Source: WRMS01 sp038562165 | GTDB taxonomy: Bacteria; Bacillota; Peptococcia; DRI-13; UBA5745 | Length of the DNA: 35,230 nt | Assembly (NCBI GenBank): GCA_038562165.1 | Contig: JBCFAO010000043.1 | Span: 1-35,230, forward strand | Direction of reading: 5' to 3' | Program-made: the position numbers and the translations under genes | Shown here: in pieces, positions 8,020 to 16,229 of the stretch | How the letters are laid out: each line of letters opens with the position of its first letter | How positions within the stretch are numbered: position 1 is the first letter of the stretch | Notes under the pieces: model-generated | Told to the model about the DNA's origin: nothing | The model's input: only the letters and a program-made list of their open reading frames with translations | Databases searched by the model: none

Positions 8020-8652
8020 CTAGGCTACGAAATCTTTTGCTAACCGGGCAGCTTCAGCAGCATCGGCGGCAAAGCAGTCGGCGCCAATCTTGTCTGCCCA
8101 AGCCTGATTGATGGGAGCGCCGCCCACCATGACTTTTACGGAATCGCGGATGCCGGCTTCGGCTAAAGCGGCAATGACGTTTTTCTGTTCGTACATGGTA
8201 GTAGTCAGGAGAGCAGACAGACCGATGACATCGGCACTATGCTCTTTGACAGCAGCTACGAATTTTTCTGAGGATACGTCGGTACCCAGGTCAACAACTT
8301 TGATGCCGGCGCTGCTCATCATCAGAGCTACCAGGTTTTTGCCGATATCGTGAAGGTCGCCTTTAACGGTACCCAGCACGGCGGTGCCCTTAGTGGTAAT
8401 GCCGCCTTCCAGCATCAGAGGTTTAATGACGTCTACACCTGCGTTCATGGCTTTGGCTGCCATCAGCACATTCGGTACAAAAACCTCGTTTTTGGCGAAG
8501 CGCTCGCCAATAATATTGATGCCGCACATCAAACCGTTGTCCAGGATGTCCTGGGCGGTAAGGCCCTGATCTACTGCCTCTTGGGTCTTCTCCGTTATTT
8601 TCATGAAATTACCGGCGATCACCAGATCGCTAAGCTCCTGCAAAATGCTCAT
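8020..8652 (-). CDS. corrinoid methyl-carrier protein (MttC/MtgC type), second copy
   Basis: A 210-residue methyl carrier. An N-terminal helical cap (about 1-85) precedes a cobalamin-binding Rossmann-like domain with KGDLHDIGKNLV, whose His101 is the lower axial cobalt ligand. The SALLTTTM and VMVGGAPIN motifs around residues 146 and 178 complete the DxHxxG...SxL...GG pattern. It accepts the methyl group from the neighbouring MttB-family enzyme and gives it to a second methyltransferase. The ATG at 8652 has a GGAAGG site. It follows another corrinoid protein by 3 bp and precedes the methyltransferase by 15 bp. Having two distinct corrinoid proteins for one MttB-type gene is unusual. Confidence 0.93.
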   Translation of the reverse strand: MSILQELSDLVIAGNFMKITEKTQEAVDQGLTAQDILDNGLMCGINIIGERFAKNEVFVPNVLMAAKAMNAGVDVIKPLMLEGGITTKGTAVLGTVKGDLHDIGKNLVALMMSSAGIKVVDLGTDVSSEKFVAAVKEHSADVIGLSALLTTTMYEQKNVIAALAEAGIRDSVKVMVGGAPINQAWADKIGADCFAADAAEAARLAKDFVA

Positions 8653-8655
8653 TGT

Positions 8656-9306
8656 TCAACCTTCCTCTCCCCTGTTGTTTTGGTAGATGCCCATCACAGT
8701 ATCTTTGGCCTCCACGGCACTATCCACGAAGACGGCATTAATTTCCCGGGCAAATTGGTTGGTTACGGGATTGCCGCCCACCAAAATGGTTACGGGACGA
8801 TCAAAATCTGCCTGCCGGATAGCTTCCACCACTTCCTTCATATTGGACATGGTGGTGGTTAGCATGGCGGAAATCAAAACCACCGAGGCTTCCGCCTGAC
8901 GGATGCCTTTGATGAATTCCTCCTTGCTTACATCGGTGCCCAGATCAAGGACATCGAAGCCGGCGCTTTCCAGCATCATTTTGACTAATTGTTTGCCGAT
9001 ATCGTGGATATCGCCTTTAACCGTACCGATGACGACCTTATCCAGCCGGGTCAGCTCCCGGTCGCCCAGATACTGGGCGATCTTGTCCATACCTTTGTTG
9101 ATAACTCTGGCGGACATCAAGATTTCCGGTATGTACTTTCTTCCCTGCCGGTAATCCAACTCCACCATGTCCATGCCCGGTACATAACCCCGGCTGATGA
9201 TTTCCACCGGATTATATCCGGCCTCCAGCATGGATTGACAAAGTACGGATGCTTTTGCCTCGTCACCGTTTGCTACTGCTTGGGCGATTTCTTCGTATAG
9301 GCTCAT
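8656..9306 (-). CDS. corrinoid methyl-carrier protein (MttC/MtgC type), first copy
   Basis: A 216-residue corrinoid protein, first gene of the minus-strand operon. The cap domain is followed by KGDIHDIGKQLV (axial His101), LISAMLTTTM and ILVGGNPV, the full B12-binding signature. The chosen ATG at 9306 has a GGAGGGG site; a TTG four codons upstream has none. Against its neighbour the B12 core is very similar, but the N-terminal cap differs strongly (for example GYVPGMDMVELDYRQGRKYIPE), so the two probably dock with different methyltransferases. One candidate partner is the MttB-family enzyme and another the UroD/MtaA-like protein at 14.6 kb (inference). Confidence 0.92.
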   Translation of the reverse strand: MSLYEEIAQAVANGDEAKASVLCQSMLEAGYNPVEIISRGYVPGMDMVELDYRQGRKYIPEILMSARVINKGMDKIAQYLGDRELTRLDKVVIGTVKGDIHDIGKQLVKMMLESAGFDVLDLGTDVSKEEFIKGIRQAEASVVLISAMLTTTMSNMKEVVEAIRQADFDRPVTILVGGNPVTNQFAREINAVFVDSAVEAKDTVMGIYQNNRGEEG

Positions 9307-9580
9307 GTTCCCCTCCAACTCTTTCAGCGCTATCGAGTGGCGTACAAAGCCTCTGAACCATTTGTTCCACTAGTGGTCCTGATGGCATTATCGCTTATTG
9401 GCTGATAAAAAACTAAAATAAATTCCACAAATATTTGTAAATATTAGTACAACGATTTTTTGATGAAAAATCATTTTTGTAAAAAATCATGTTATTGGTG
9501 TTAGACAACTATACTGCAGTTTTATTATAATATATAATGACGTTTGATGCAGAAAGCAAAAGGATGGGAGGCTGATAATT
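9307..9580. promoter_or_regulatory. divergent control region of the methyltransferase island
   Basis: This 274-bp AT-rich gap separates the minus-strand corrinoid operon from the PocR-domain regulator. Three palindromes are visible: CCACTAGTGG (9367-9376), ACAAATATTTGT (9427-9438), and GATTTTT/AAAAATC with a 5-base loop (9454-9472). AAAAATCAT is repeated directly at 9466 and 9482. TATAAT at 9526-9531 is a plausible -10 for the regulator gene. These are candidate binding sites for the divergent AraC-type regulator. No consensus -35/-10 pair for the minus-strand operon could be settled by eye. Confidence 0.55.
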
Positions 9581-10855
9581 ATGCTGACTAATTTTTTTTC
9601 GCTGAAACAGCTAGAAAATATGGCTAAATCTTATACCGACTGTACAGGCGTCCCGGTCACTGTCTTTGATGAAGAAATGGTAATTATAGCGGAGGCTGGC
9701 CGGGAGAGCAAGGTCTGTAAATTCTCCGAAATTTATAATAAATACGGTGCCTGTGTAAAAGTTTTAAAATTTTCCGGTGAGATGGCTCTCAACCTGGGAG
9801 AACCCTATATTTATTCCTGTCCGGCAGGCTTTTTGCATATTTGTGTGGCCTTGATCAACGACAGAAAGTTTCAAGGCTGCTTTATAGCCGGACCTATATC
9901 CATGAATACCATCAGCGAGAAAAACATCAGCACTATCATAGAATTAAATGAAAACAGCGCCAATATGCAGGAGTTTTTACCAAAATTAACATTATTCATC
10001 AAGGACATGCCTATATATACCCCCGCCAGGATATCCAGCCTGTCCCAATTATTGTTCAATACGGTGCTGAGCTTATACAGCAATAAAGAAGACTATTTAT
10101 ACATGAGCACGAAATATAATACATACAGTCAGATTTCTGAGGATATTAAGAATTATAAAGAAGAACAAAGGCTTTCCGCGGAAAAAATCTCTCAAAATGC
10201 AGCGGAGGATATGGTCAGGGAGCTGCAAAAACGGATCCGCTCCAGAGACCGTCAGGGAGCTTACCATTTGGCGAATATGGTCTTAGAGGATATCCGCCTG
10301 TCGGAAGCCGGCAATTTTGAGGTCATGAAACTGCGGCTTTTTGAGCTTTATATAACGTTATCCCGGGCGGGCGTAGAAAGCGGCGCTTCCATTCAAAAGG
10401 TTTTTGGTATTAATTTTGACCTGGTGGCTTCCTTAAATAGTATCCTTACGGTACCGCAATTACAGGAATGGGCCCAAAAGGTGGTGGACCATTTCATTGA
10501 CAATGTATTTTCCAGCATTTATTCCGGCCGCTCCCTTATTATCGCCAATGCCATCCGCCATATCAATACCAATTATATGACGAAGATTAATTTAAAAAAT
10601 TTAGCTGAGCTTCTTCATGTCAACGAATCCTATCTTTCCAAGCTGTTCAAGCAGGAAATGGGCCAGAATTTTACAGATTATCTGAACGAAATCCGCATCA
10701 ACAAGAGCCTGTCCCTGATCCGGGATACGGACAATAATTTGCTGGATATTGCCTTGGCCGTGGGCTTTGAGGATCAAAGTTATTATACTAAAGTTTTCCG
10801 AAAAGTGATGAATCAGACGCCCAAACAGTACCGCAATGGCAAAATCAGTGCATAG
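9581..10855 (+). CDS. PocR-domain AraC-family transcriptional regulator
   Basis: A 424-residue regulator. The N-terminal 160 residues form a PocR sensory domain: conserved cysteines occur at about C46, C58, C80 and C88 around KVCKFSEIYNKYGACVK and SCPAGFLHIC, followed by FIAGPISM. The C-terminal 100 residues are an AraC/XylS double helix-turn-helix (NLAELLHVNESYLSKLFKQEMG, then DIALAVGFEDQSYYTKVFRK). PocR domains, named after the propanediol/B12 regulator of Salmonella, sense small hydrocarbon derivatives and are common beside corrinoid methyltransferase genes. It is divergent from the corrinoid/MttB operon and upstream of the activator genes, so it probably controls both. The ligand, presumably the methylated substrate, is unknown. 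Confidence 0.9.
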   Translation: MLTNFFSLKQLENMAKSYTDCTGVPVTVFDEEMVIIAEAGRESKVCKFSEIYNKYGACVKVLKFSGEMALNLGEPYIYSCPAGFLHICVALINDRKFQGCFIAGPISMNTISEKNISTIIELNENSANMQEFLPKLTLFIKDMPIYTPARISSLSQLLFNTVLSLYSNKEDYLYMSTKYNTYSQISEDIKNYKEEQRLSAEKISQNAAEDMVRELQKRIRSRDRQGAYHLANMVLEDIRLSEAGNFEVMKLRLFELYITLSRAGVESGASIQKVFGINFDLVASLNSILTVPQLQEWAQKVVDHFIDNVFSSIYSGRSLIIANAIRHINTNYMTKINLKNLAELLHVNESYLSKLFKQEMGQNFTDYLNEIRINKSLSLIRDTDNNLLDIALAVGFEDQSYYTKVFRKVMNQTPKQYRNGKISA

Positions 10856-10938
10856 CGGAATATTACAAAAAGTCGCAAAAATTTTATAAAATTGAAATAA
10901 GATTTCGCTATATAATGAAATAATGAGGAGGGAGAGAC

Positions 10939-11574
10939 ATGACCTTGATCAAATTGGAGACAAATTGTCCGGTGGATCAGGAAGCTGTGTTTCGCCGGCT
11001 TAGCATTACCGGTGATTCTTTAGCCTGCCAGTCTTCTCGCTCTGCTCTGATATCGTTGCTTGAAAATAGCGCCGGGTTGGTGGAAAGCAGTTGTTATTAC
11101 TACCTGGCGCCCAATATATACCGGTTGCCGGAGCCGGAGCTGGCCCAATGCGAGAAGCTGGTGCTATGCTTTGCTACCTTGGGCCCCAAGATATCGGCAC
11201 AAATCGGACTTTACTTTGAGAGCAGAGATTATCTGGAAGGCTACCTGCTGGATCATTTGGGCAACGAAATGCTCTTTAGCGCCAGTGAGGAAATGAACCG
11301 GCTTATCGAAGCCAAGGTGAGGGAGCAGGGGTATAATCTGACCATTCCCTTTTCTCCCGGTGAAGGCCTGCTGGAATTAGAATACCAGGCCCTATTTTTA
11401 GACGAAATGAAAAGACAGGGGGAAATACCTGTCAGTATAAATGACCATTATATGCTGAATCCGGAAAAAAGTATCCTATATGTATTTGGGGCAGACCCCA
11501 ATATCCCTCAATGCGATATTCAGCACGATTGCAGCCGCTGTACCAGGGAAAAATGCTATTTCCGGGGCAAGTAA
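10939..11574 (+). CDS. methionine-synthase-activation-domain-like protein with C-terminal Cys cluster
   Basis: A 211-residue protein resembling the stand-alone 'vitamin B12-dependent methionine synthase activation domain' family found beside RACo genes. In MetH this domain binds AdoMet for reductive remethylation of the cobalamin. The middle part (CFATLGPKISAQI, then RDYLEGYLLDHLGNEML and FSPGEG) fits that fold. The C-terminus holds four cysteines in a C-x5-C-x2-C-x4-C arrangement (about residues 193-207), which could ligate a metal or Fe-S cluster. The ribosome binding site GAGGAGGGAG precedes the ATG. It is followed by the RACo gene and likely works with it to return Co(II) corrinoid to Co(I). 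The exact role of these small proteins is not established. Confidence 0.8.
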   Translation: MTLIKLETNCPVDQEAVFRRLSITGDSLACQSSRSALISLLENSAGLVESSCYYYLAPNIYRLPEPELAQCEKLVLCFATLGPKISAQIGLYFESRDYLEGYLLDHLGNEMLFSASEEMNRLIEAKVREQGYNLTIPFSPGEGLLELEYQALFLDEMKRQGEIPVSINDHYMLNPEKSILYVFGADPNIPQCDIQHDCSRCTREKCYFRGK

Positions 11575-11590
11575 TAAAATATTATATAAT

Positions 11591-11614
11591 AAGGCGGGAG
11601 TTATCTCCCGCTTT
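11591..11614 (+). terminator. hairpin between the activation-domain gene and RACo
   Basis: AAGGCGGGAG pairs with CTCCCGCTTT around a TTAT loop, a 10-bp stem with one wobble and only three T afterwards. It may attenuate rather than stop transcription. A TATAAT at 11617-11622 could give the RACo gene an extra start. Confidence 0.55.
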
Positions 11615-11654
11615 GCTATAATAAGGACGTAGGACATCGGAAAGGAGTACTGAG

Positions 11655-13430
11655 ATGGACAAAAGCCGGGAATATACCGTAGAATTTCCCCTCCAGGACA
11701 AGACCATACAGGCGCCTCACGGCATTACCCTGGCCCAGGCTGCCGCTCTGGCCGGATTCCCCCTGAATCTGGTTTGCGGCGGCAAAGGCACTTGCGGCAA
11801 ATGCTGGATCAGCATAGAAAAAGCAGGGGTAAAAAGCCGGGTTATGGCCTGCCGGACTTTGCTGGAGGAGCCGGTAAGCCTGTTTTTGCAGGCGGAGGAT
11901 TACGTCCATCAGGCCAATATCCTCACCGGCGGCTTGGCCGGCAGAAGGGCAGAGCTTCGTCCTGCCGTGACGAAAACTTATTTGCCAGCAAAAGAGATGA
12001 CTCCCGATTATTGCGGCGGTTTCACCTCCTGGACAGATCCTTACCTTTTAAAGAAGCTGGGTGAGATATTCCGGCAGGGAGCGGAGGATCAAGGGATAAC
12101 CCTGGTGAAGCGGCAAGATCAGGTTATCGATATTCAGGCCGGGGATACCAGGGCTTTGCTCTATGGGGCAGCCTGCGATATCGGCACTACCAGTGTGGCT
12201 TTGTTTATTTATGATTTAAATAGCGGGACTTTACTGCTGACCCTGTCCGGCTTAAATGGACAAATCAGCCACGGCGCCGACGTAATCAGCCGTATTGCTT
12301 TTGCTTGCGGTGAAGAAGCGGGTACAAAAATCTTGCAGGAGCTTATCGGCAAGACCATAAACGATCTGCTGGAGCAAGGGGCGGCCTCCCTGCCGGGGCT
12401 AAAAGAAAATCTATTCTCCTTCGTGGCTGGCGGCAATACGGCTATGCAGCATTTCTTTTTTGGCTATTATCCCGAAAACTTAGGCCATAGTCCCTTTGCC
12501 AGCCTCTCCTTGGAAAGGCAGGAAACCACAGGAGCCGATTCGGGCCTGGAGCTGCCCCGGCGCTGCCAGGTTACTTTCCTGCCCTTGATTGGCGGCTTTG
12601 TGGGCGGTGATATTACGGCGGTACTGCTGACCATCCCGGAGGACCGGAAGCTTCGGCTGATTATTGATCTGGGCACCAACGGCGAAATCGTTTTAGGGAC
12701 GAAGGACCGCTATCTGGCAGCTTCCACTGCCTGCGGCCCGGCCCTTGAGGGGGCCAGCCTCAATTGCGGTATGCGGGGGTCTAGAGGGGCCATTGAGAGG
12801 GTAACCATTGATGCTGGCGGTGCAGAGGCTATCCTTTGCCAGGTAATCGGCGGCGGCCAGGCCGTGGGAATCTGCGGTTCCGGCATTGTGGATGCGGTGG
12901 CCCTCATGCTGCGTCACGGGCTGATGGACAGGACAGGCCGGATATTAAGCCGTAAGGAATACGAAGAGCTCCATGGCGGCTCTGATTTGGAAGCACGCCT
13001 GGCCCCTTGCCTGGCAGCCCATGGGGAGTTGCCAGCTTTTTATCTGACGCCCCAAGTTTTTATCGATCAAAAGGATATCCGGCAAATCCAGTTGGCCAAG
13101 AGTGCCATCTGCGCCGGTTGCCTGGCCTTGGCCGCCAATTGGGGATTGAAGCTGGAGGAGCTGGACGAGTTAATTTTAGCAGGAGCCTTCGGCAATTATA
13201 TTGATAAGGATAGTGCTTTAACCATCGGTCTGCTGCCTGCCGTAGCGGCTGATAAAATCATTCCCATCGGCAATGGAGCAGGTCTGGGTACGGCTATGTA
13301 TTTGCTGGATCAAAACCTGGAGGCCAAGGCCCGGGAGTTGATTGCCAATACCTGCCACTGTGAGCTGGCCTGCGATGCTGTCTTTATGGAGCAATATATT
13401 TGCCAGATGGACTTTCCGGAGGTAACATAG
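11655..13430 (+). CDS. RACo-type reductive activator of corrinoid proteins
   Basis: A 591-residue ATP-dependent reductase that returns inactive Co(II) corrinoid to Co(I). The N-terminal plant-type [2Fe-2S] ferredoxin domain has C41, C47, C50 (VCGGKGTCGKC) and C66. After a linker comes the ASKHA-fold ATPase (DUF4445) with CDIGTTSVALFIYDL near residue 176, the second phosphate loop DLGTNGEIVLG, the GICGSGIVDAV segment, and AGAFGNYID near the C-terminus. These are the parts of the characterised activators from Carboxydothermus and methylotrophic acetogens. Start ATG 11655, site AAAGGAG. It partners the two corrinoid proteins encoded divergently and the small activation-domain protein just upstream. 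Length agrees with the family (about 600). Confidence 0.93.
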   Translation: MDKSREYTVEFPLQDKTIQAPHGITLAQAAALAGFPLNLVCGGKGTCGKCWISIEKAGVKSRVMACRTLLEEPVSLFLQAEDYVHQANILTGGLAGRRAELRPAVTKTYLPAKEMTPDYCGGFTSWTDPYLLKKLGEIFRQGAEDQGITLVKRQDQVIDIQAGDTRALLYGAACDIGTTSVALFIYDLNSGTLLLTLSGLNGQISHGADVISRIAFACGEEAGTKILQELIGKTINDLLEQGAASLPGLKENLFSFVAGGNTAMQHFFFGYYPENLGHSPFASLSLERQETTGADSGLELPRRCQVTFLPLIGGFVGGDITAVLLTIPEDRKLRLIIDLGTNGEIVLGTKDRYLAASTACGPALEGASLNCGMRGSRGAIERVTIDAGGAEAILCQVIGGGQAVGICGSGIVDAVALMLRHGLMDRTGRILSRKEYEELHGGSDLEARLAPCLAAHGELPAFYLTPQVFIDQKDIRQIQLAKSAICAGCLALAANWGLKLEELDELILAGAFGNYIDKDSALTIGLLPAVAADKIIPIGNGAGLGTAMYLLDQNLEAKARELIANTCHCELACDAVFMEQYICQMDFPEVT

Positions 13431-13447
13431 AAAAGGGGGAAATACCG

Positions 13448-14422
13448 TTGACCGACATTATATTGCTCACCGGCTTTTTGGGGGCCGGTAAAACTACTTT
13501 ATTAAACCGCTTATTAACCGGCAATGAAAATCCGGGAAAAACCATTGGCGTTATCGTTAATGAGTTCAGCCAGACCGGCGTGGACGGTCAAATTATTGAG
13601 GCGCCCTCAGGCACCAGCCTGGTGGAATTAAATAACGGTTCAATATTTTGTGCCTGTATTAAAGATCACTTTGTGGATGCGTTAATTGATTTGTCTGGCC
13701 GCGGCCTGGACTTGCTGTTTATTGAGGCTTCCGGTTTGGCGGACCCTGCCAATTTTACGGCCATACTGGACGGCATCAAAAAGCAGACGAAGGATGCCTA
13801 CCGTTATCTGGGCGGAGTCTGCCTGGTGGATGCCCTTTATTTTCCGAAGTTTTTCTCTCTTTTACCGGCTTTAAAAAGGCAACTGCTTTATAGCAAAGTG
13901 GTTTTAATTAATAAGGCCGACCTGGTGGAGCCGGCGCAAATAGCCCAGTGCCTGGATTTGATCCGGGAGACTAATCCGGCGGCTGCGGTCTACGAAACCT
14001 CCTATTGCCGGATTGCCTTCGATCAGCTATATCAAGACCTGGCGCCGTCCCGGGATGAGACTGAGGCGGGAGAAGGAACGGCAGCAACGGGCCGGCCGGC
14101 TCTTGACAGCACCAATACGCCGGAAACCCGGCCCAAGACCTTGACCATTCACCCGGCAAAGGCCATAGAGATGACCCAGCTAAAAGCCCTGCTGTCCGGC
14201 TTGACGCCCCATGCCTACCGGATAAAAGGCTTTATGATGACCACGGAAGGCCCCTGCTTTGTTAGCTGCGTGGGAGAGGAGATAAATATCCAGCCCGTTG
14301 AAAAAATGGGAGGGGAGGCTTCTTTGGTGGTTATCGCTTCTGTGGGCATTAAAATCATTTCTCTGGCTACGGCGGAAGCCCGTAAATATTGGGGCGATAA
14401 TGTGCAAATTAGAGTAGACTGA
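13448..14422 (+). CDS. CobW/COG0523-like P-loop GTPase with reduced CxC metal motif
   Basis: A 324-residue G3E-family GTPase. Walker A is GFLGAGKT (9-16), the switch region has NEF (38-40), Walker B lies near LLFIEASGLADP (89-100), and the guanine-specificity motif NKAD is at 155-158. In COG0523 metallochaperones a CxCC motif follows the Asn-Gly pair; here it reads IFCACI (C68, C70), so one cysteine is missing. A C-terminal domain follows an acidic/Thr-rich linker near residues 195-225. The TTG at 13448 (site AAAGGGGG) is preferred because an upstream in-frame start would overlap the RACo gene by 31 bp. Its place between RACo and the UroD-like methyltransferase suggests delivery of metal (zinc or cobalt) or cofactor to the methyltransferases, which is inference. 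Confidence 0.85.
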   Translation: MTDIILLTGFLGAGKTTLLNRLLTGNENPGKTIGVIVNEFSQTGVDGQIIEAPSGTSLVELNNGSIFCACIKDHFVDALIDLSGRGLDLLFIEASGLADPANFTAILDGIKKQTKDAYRYLGGVCLVDALYFPKFFSLLPALKRQLLYSKVVLINKADLVEPAQIAQCLDLIRETNPAAAVYETSYCRIAFDQLYQDLAPSRDETEAGEGTAATGRPALDSTNTPETRPKTLTIHPAKAIEMTQLKALLSGLTPHAYRIKGFMMTTEGPCFVSCVGEEINIQPVEKMGGEASLVVIASVGIKIISLATAEARKYWGDNVQIRVD

Positions 14423-14492
14423 TGGAATTAGTAGGAAATAATCCGGATTTATAGAAAATCGTCGGAATTAGTAGTCAGGATTGTACTAAATG

Positions 14493-14532
14493 TAGCGGTT
14501 TTTATCCTAGAATAAAGACCGCTATTTTTTTT
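14493..14532 (+). terminator. intrinsic terminator after the CobW-like gene
   Basis: TAGCGGTTTTTAT pairs with ATAAAGACCGCTA over 13 bp with one wobble around CCTAGA, followed by eight T. It separates the activator genes from the UroD-like gene. GGAATTAGTAG is repeated directly just upstream (14424 and 14464). Confidence 0.9.
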
Positions 14533-14568
14533 ATGATAAGAATAATCAAACGAATCGGAGGATGATTT

Positions 14569-15924
14569 ATGGGTAAAGAATTAATTTTTGAGACCTTGCG
14601 CCATCAGAAAACCCCTTCCGTACCCTGGGTGCCCTTTGCAGGCGTTCATGCCGGCAAATTAAAGGGTCATACAGCCGAAGAAGTGCTCACCGATGGTGAA
14701 AAGCTTTTTGAATCCTTGATGGAAGTAAAGAAACTCTATGCACCGGACGGCCTGCCCATCGTATTTGATCTTCAGTTGGAGGCGGAGATTTTGGGCTGCG
14801 AGCTGCTGTGGGCTAAGTCCAATCCTCCTTCGGTCAAAACCCATCCCCTGGCCGGCAGCGAATACAAGATTCCCTGCAAATGCGAAATTCCCAAGAAAGA
14901 CTCCGGCCGTATCCCCATGATTTTGGATGTAACCAAGCGGATCAAGAAAGAAATCGGCGACACCACCGCATTGTACGGCTTGATTTGCGGTCCCTTCACC
15001 TTGGCTTCTCACTTGCGGGGCAGCGATATCTTTATGGATATGATCATGAACGAGCAATACGTGAGAGATCTGGTGGAATTCTGCGGCGAAGTCTGCATGG
15101 CTATGGCGGATTATTATGCCGAAGCCGGCGTGGATGTAATTGCCCTGGTGGATCCGCTGGTCAGCCAGATTTCTCCGGATCACTTTGAAGCAATGCTCAA
15201 TCCTACCTTCACCGCCTGCTTCGATTATATCCGCAGCAAAGGCCTGTTCTCTTCCTTCTTTGTCTGCGGCAACGCCAGCCTGCAGTTGGAAGTGATGTGC
15301 CATACGAAGCCGGATTGCATTTCCGTAGACGAAAACGTCAGTCTGCCCACGGCGAAAGCCATCACTGACAAATACGGCATTACTCTGGCCGGCAACATTC
15401 CCTTGACCACGGTAATGCTCCACGGCAATCAGCAGGACAACATGAAATGTGTAGTAGAGCTGCTGGACAGCATCGACCATTTCAACTTCATCCTCAGCCC
15501 CGGCTGCGATATGCCTTACGATGTTCCTATCGAGAATACCGTGGCAGCCATGCAGGCCGTGAAAAACACCGAAGTAGTCCGGGAAATGGTAGCCGGTTAT
15601 GAAGCCGTTGACGACAGCGTCGATGTGGAGCTGCCGGACTATGCCAATCTGGCCAAGCCTTTGGTGGAAGTCTGCACCCTGGATTCCGAAAGCTGCGCCG
15701 CCTGCACCTATATGTGGGCCAGTGTGGAAGCCGTCAAGGACCAGGTCTTTGGCGACAAGATCGATATTGTGGAGTACAAATACACCACAAAAGACGGCAT
15801 TGCCCGCATCCGCAAAAAAGGTCTGACCAATTTGCCCACTTTGTGCATCAATGGCGAAATCAAATGGGTATCCATTATTCCCAGCCGTGATGAGTTAGTG
15901 GCGGAAATCAATAAATTGCTGTAG
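14569..15924 (+). CDS. UroD/MtaA-like methyltransferase fused to a thioredoxin-like domain
   Basis: A 451-residue protein in two parts. Residues 1-340 form the uroporphyrinogen-decarboxylase-like TIM barrel of the MtaA/MtbA/CmuA group, which moves methyl groups between corrinoid proteins and a thiol or folate acceptor. Two zinc-type cysteines are visible, C233 (FFVCGN) and C313 (LSPGCD); the histidine expected two residues before the first (HxCGN) is Phe here. Residues about 365-451 look like a thioredoxin fold: a CAAC motif (C376-C379), then a cis-proline loop NLPTLCINGE (421-430). The gene has an AATCGGAGGATG site and its own terminator-bounded unit. Context suggests it demethylates one of the two corrinoid proteins. 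No MtrH-type methylcorrinoid:THF methyltransferase (MtgA-like) lies in the window, so this may supply that step; the acceptor is not known. Confidence 0.85.
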   Translation: MGKELIFETLRHQKTPSVPWVPFAGVHAGKLKGHTAEEVLTDGEKLFESLMEVKKLYAPDGLPIVFDLQLEAEILGCELLWAKSNPPSVKTHPLAGSEYKIPCKCEIPKKDSGRIPMILDVTKRIKKEIGDTTALYGLICGPFTLASHLRGSDIFMDMIMNEQYVRDLVEFCGEVCMAMADYYAEAGVDVIALVDPLVSQISPDHFEAMLNPTFTACFDYIRSKGLFSSFFVCGNASLQLEVMCHTKPDCISVDENVSLPTAKAITDKYGITLAGNIPLTTVMLHGNQQDNMKCVVELLDSIDHFNFILSPGCDMPYDVPIENTVAAMQAVKNTEVVREMVAGYEAVDDSVDVELPDYANLAKPLVEVCTLDSESCAACTYMWASVEAVKDQVFGDKIDIVEYKYTTKDGIARIRKKGLTNLPTLCINGEIKWVSIIPSRDELVAEINKLL

Positions 15925-16001
15925 TTTTAAGATTCAAACAAAGCTTTCAAATTTTGTGTTAAATTTTATGTCAATTTAAGCGGTTTTTGAGCTTTTATGC
16001 C

Positions 16002-16030
16002 TTGACAGTTGGCAGAATACATTTTATAAT
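16002..16030 (+). promoter_or_regulatory. consensus sigma-A promoter of tRNA-Pro
   Basis: TTGACA (16002-16007) and TATAAT (16025-16030) with a 17-bp spacer, a perfect consensus promoter, 12 bp before the tRNA gene. Confidence 0.93.
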
Positions 16031-16042
16031 AGTCGTTGTCGT

Positions 16043-16117
16043 CGGGGCGTAGCTCAGTTTGGCTAGAGCGCCATCTTGGGGTGGTGGAGGCCGCAAGTTC
16101 AAGTCTTGTCGCTCCGA
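16043..16117 (+). tRNA. tRNA-Pro (GGG anticodon)
   Basis: The acceptor arms CGGGGCG and CGCTCCG pair with one wobble. The anticodon stem CCATC/GGTGG holds the loop TTGGGGT, giving anticodon GGG. The T arm is GCAAG/CTTGT, discriminator A. The 3' CCA is not encoded (CTC follows). It is a single-gene unit with its own promoter and terminator, apart from the seven-tRNA operon that contains tRNA-Pro(TGG). Confidence 0.93.
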
Positions 16118-16136
16118 CTCTTTTTCAGACGATTAG

Positions 16137-16165
16137 CCGGTTGCCTTATGGGCAGCCGGTTTTTT
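16137..16165 (+). terminator. terminator of tRNA-Pro
   Basis: CCGGTTGCC pairs with GGCAGCCGG (9 bp, one wobble) around a short loop, followed by six T. Confidence 0.88.
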
Positions 16166-16229
16166 CTATTTGCCGGGCGGTTTGCAGAAAGAGTCTAACT
16201 TTCCGGGACATTACACGATACACGTGGCA

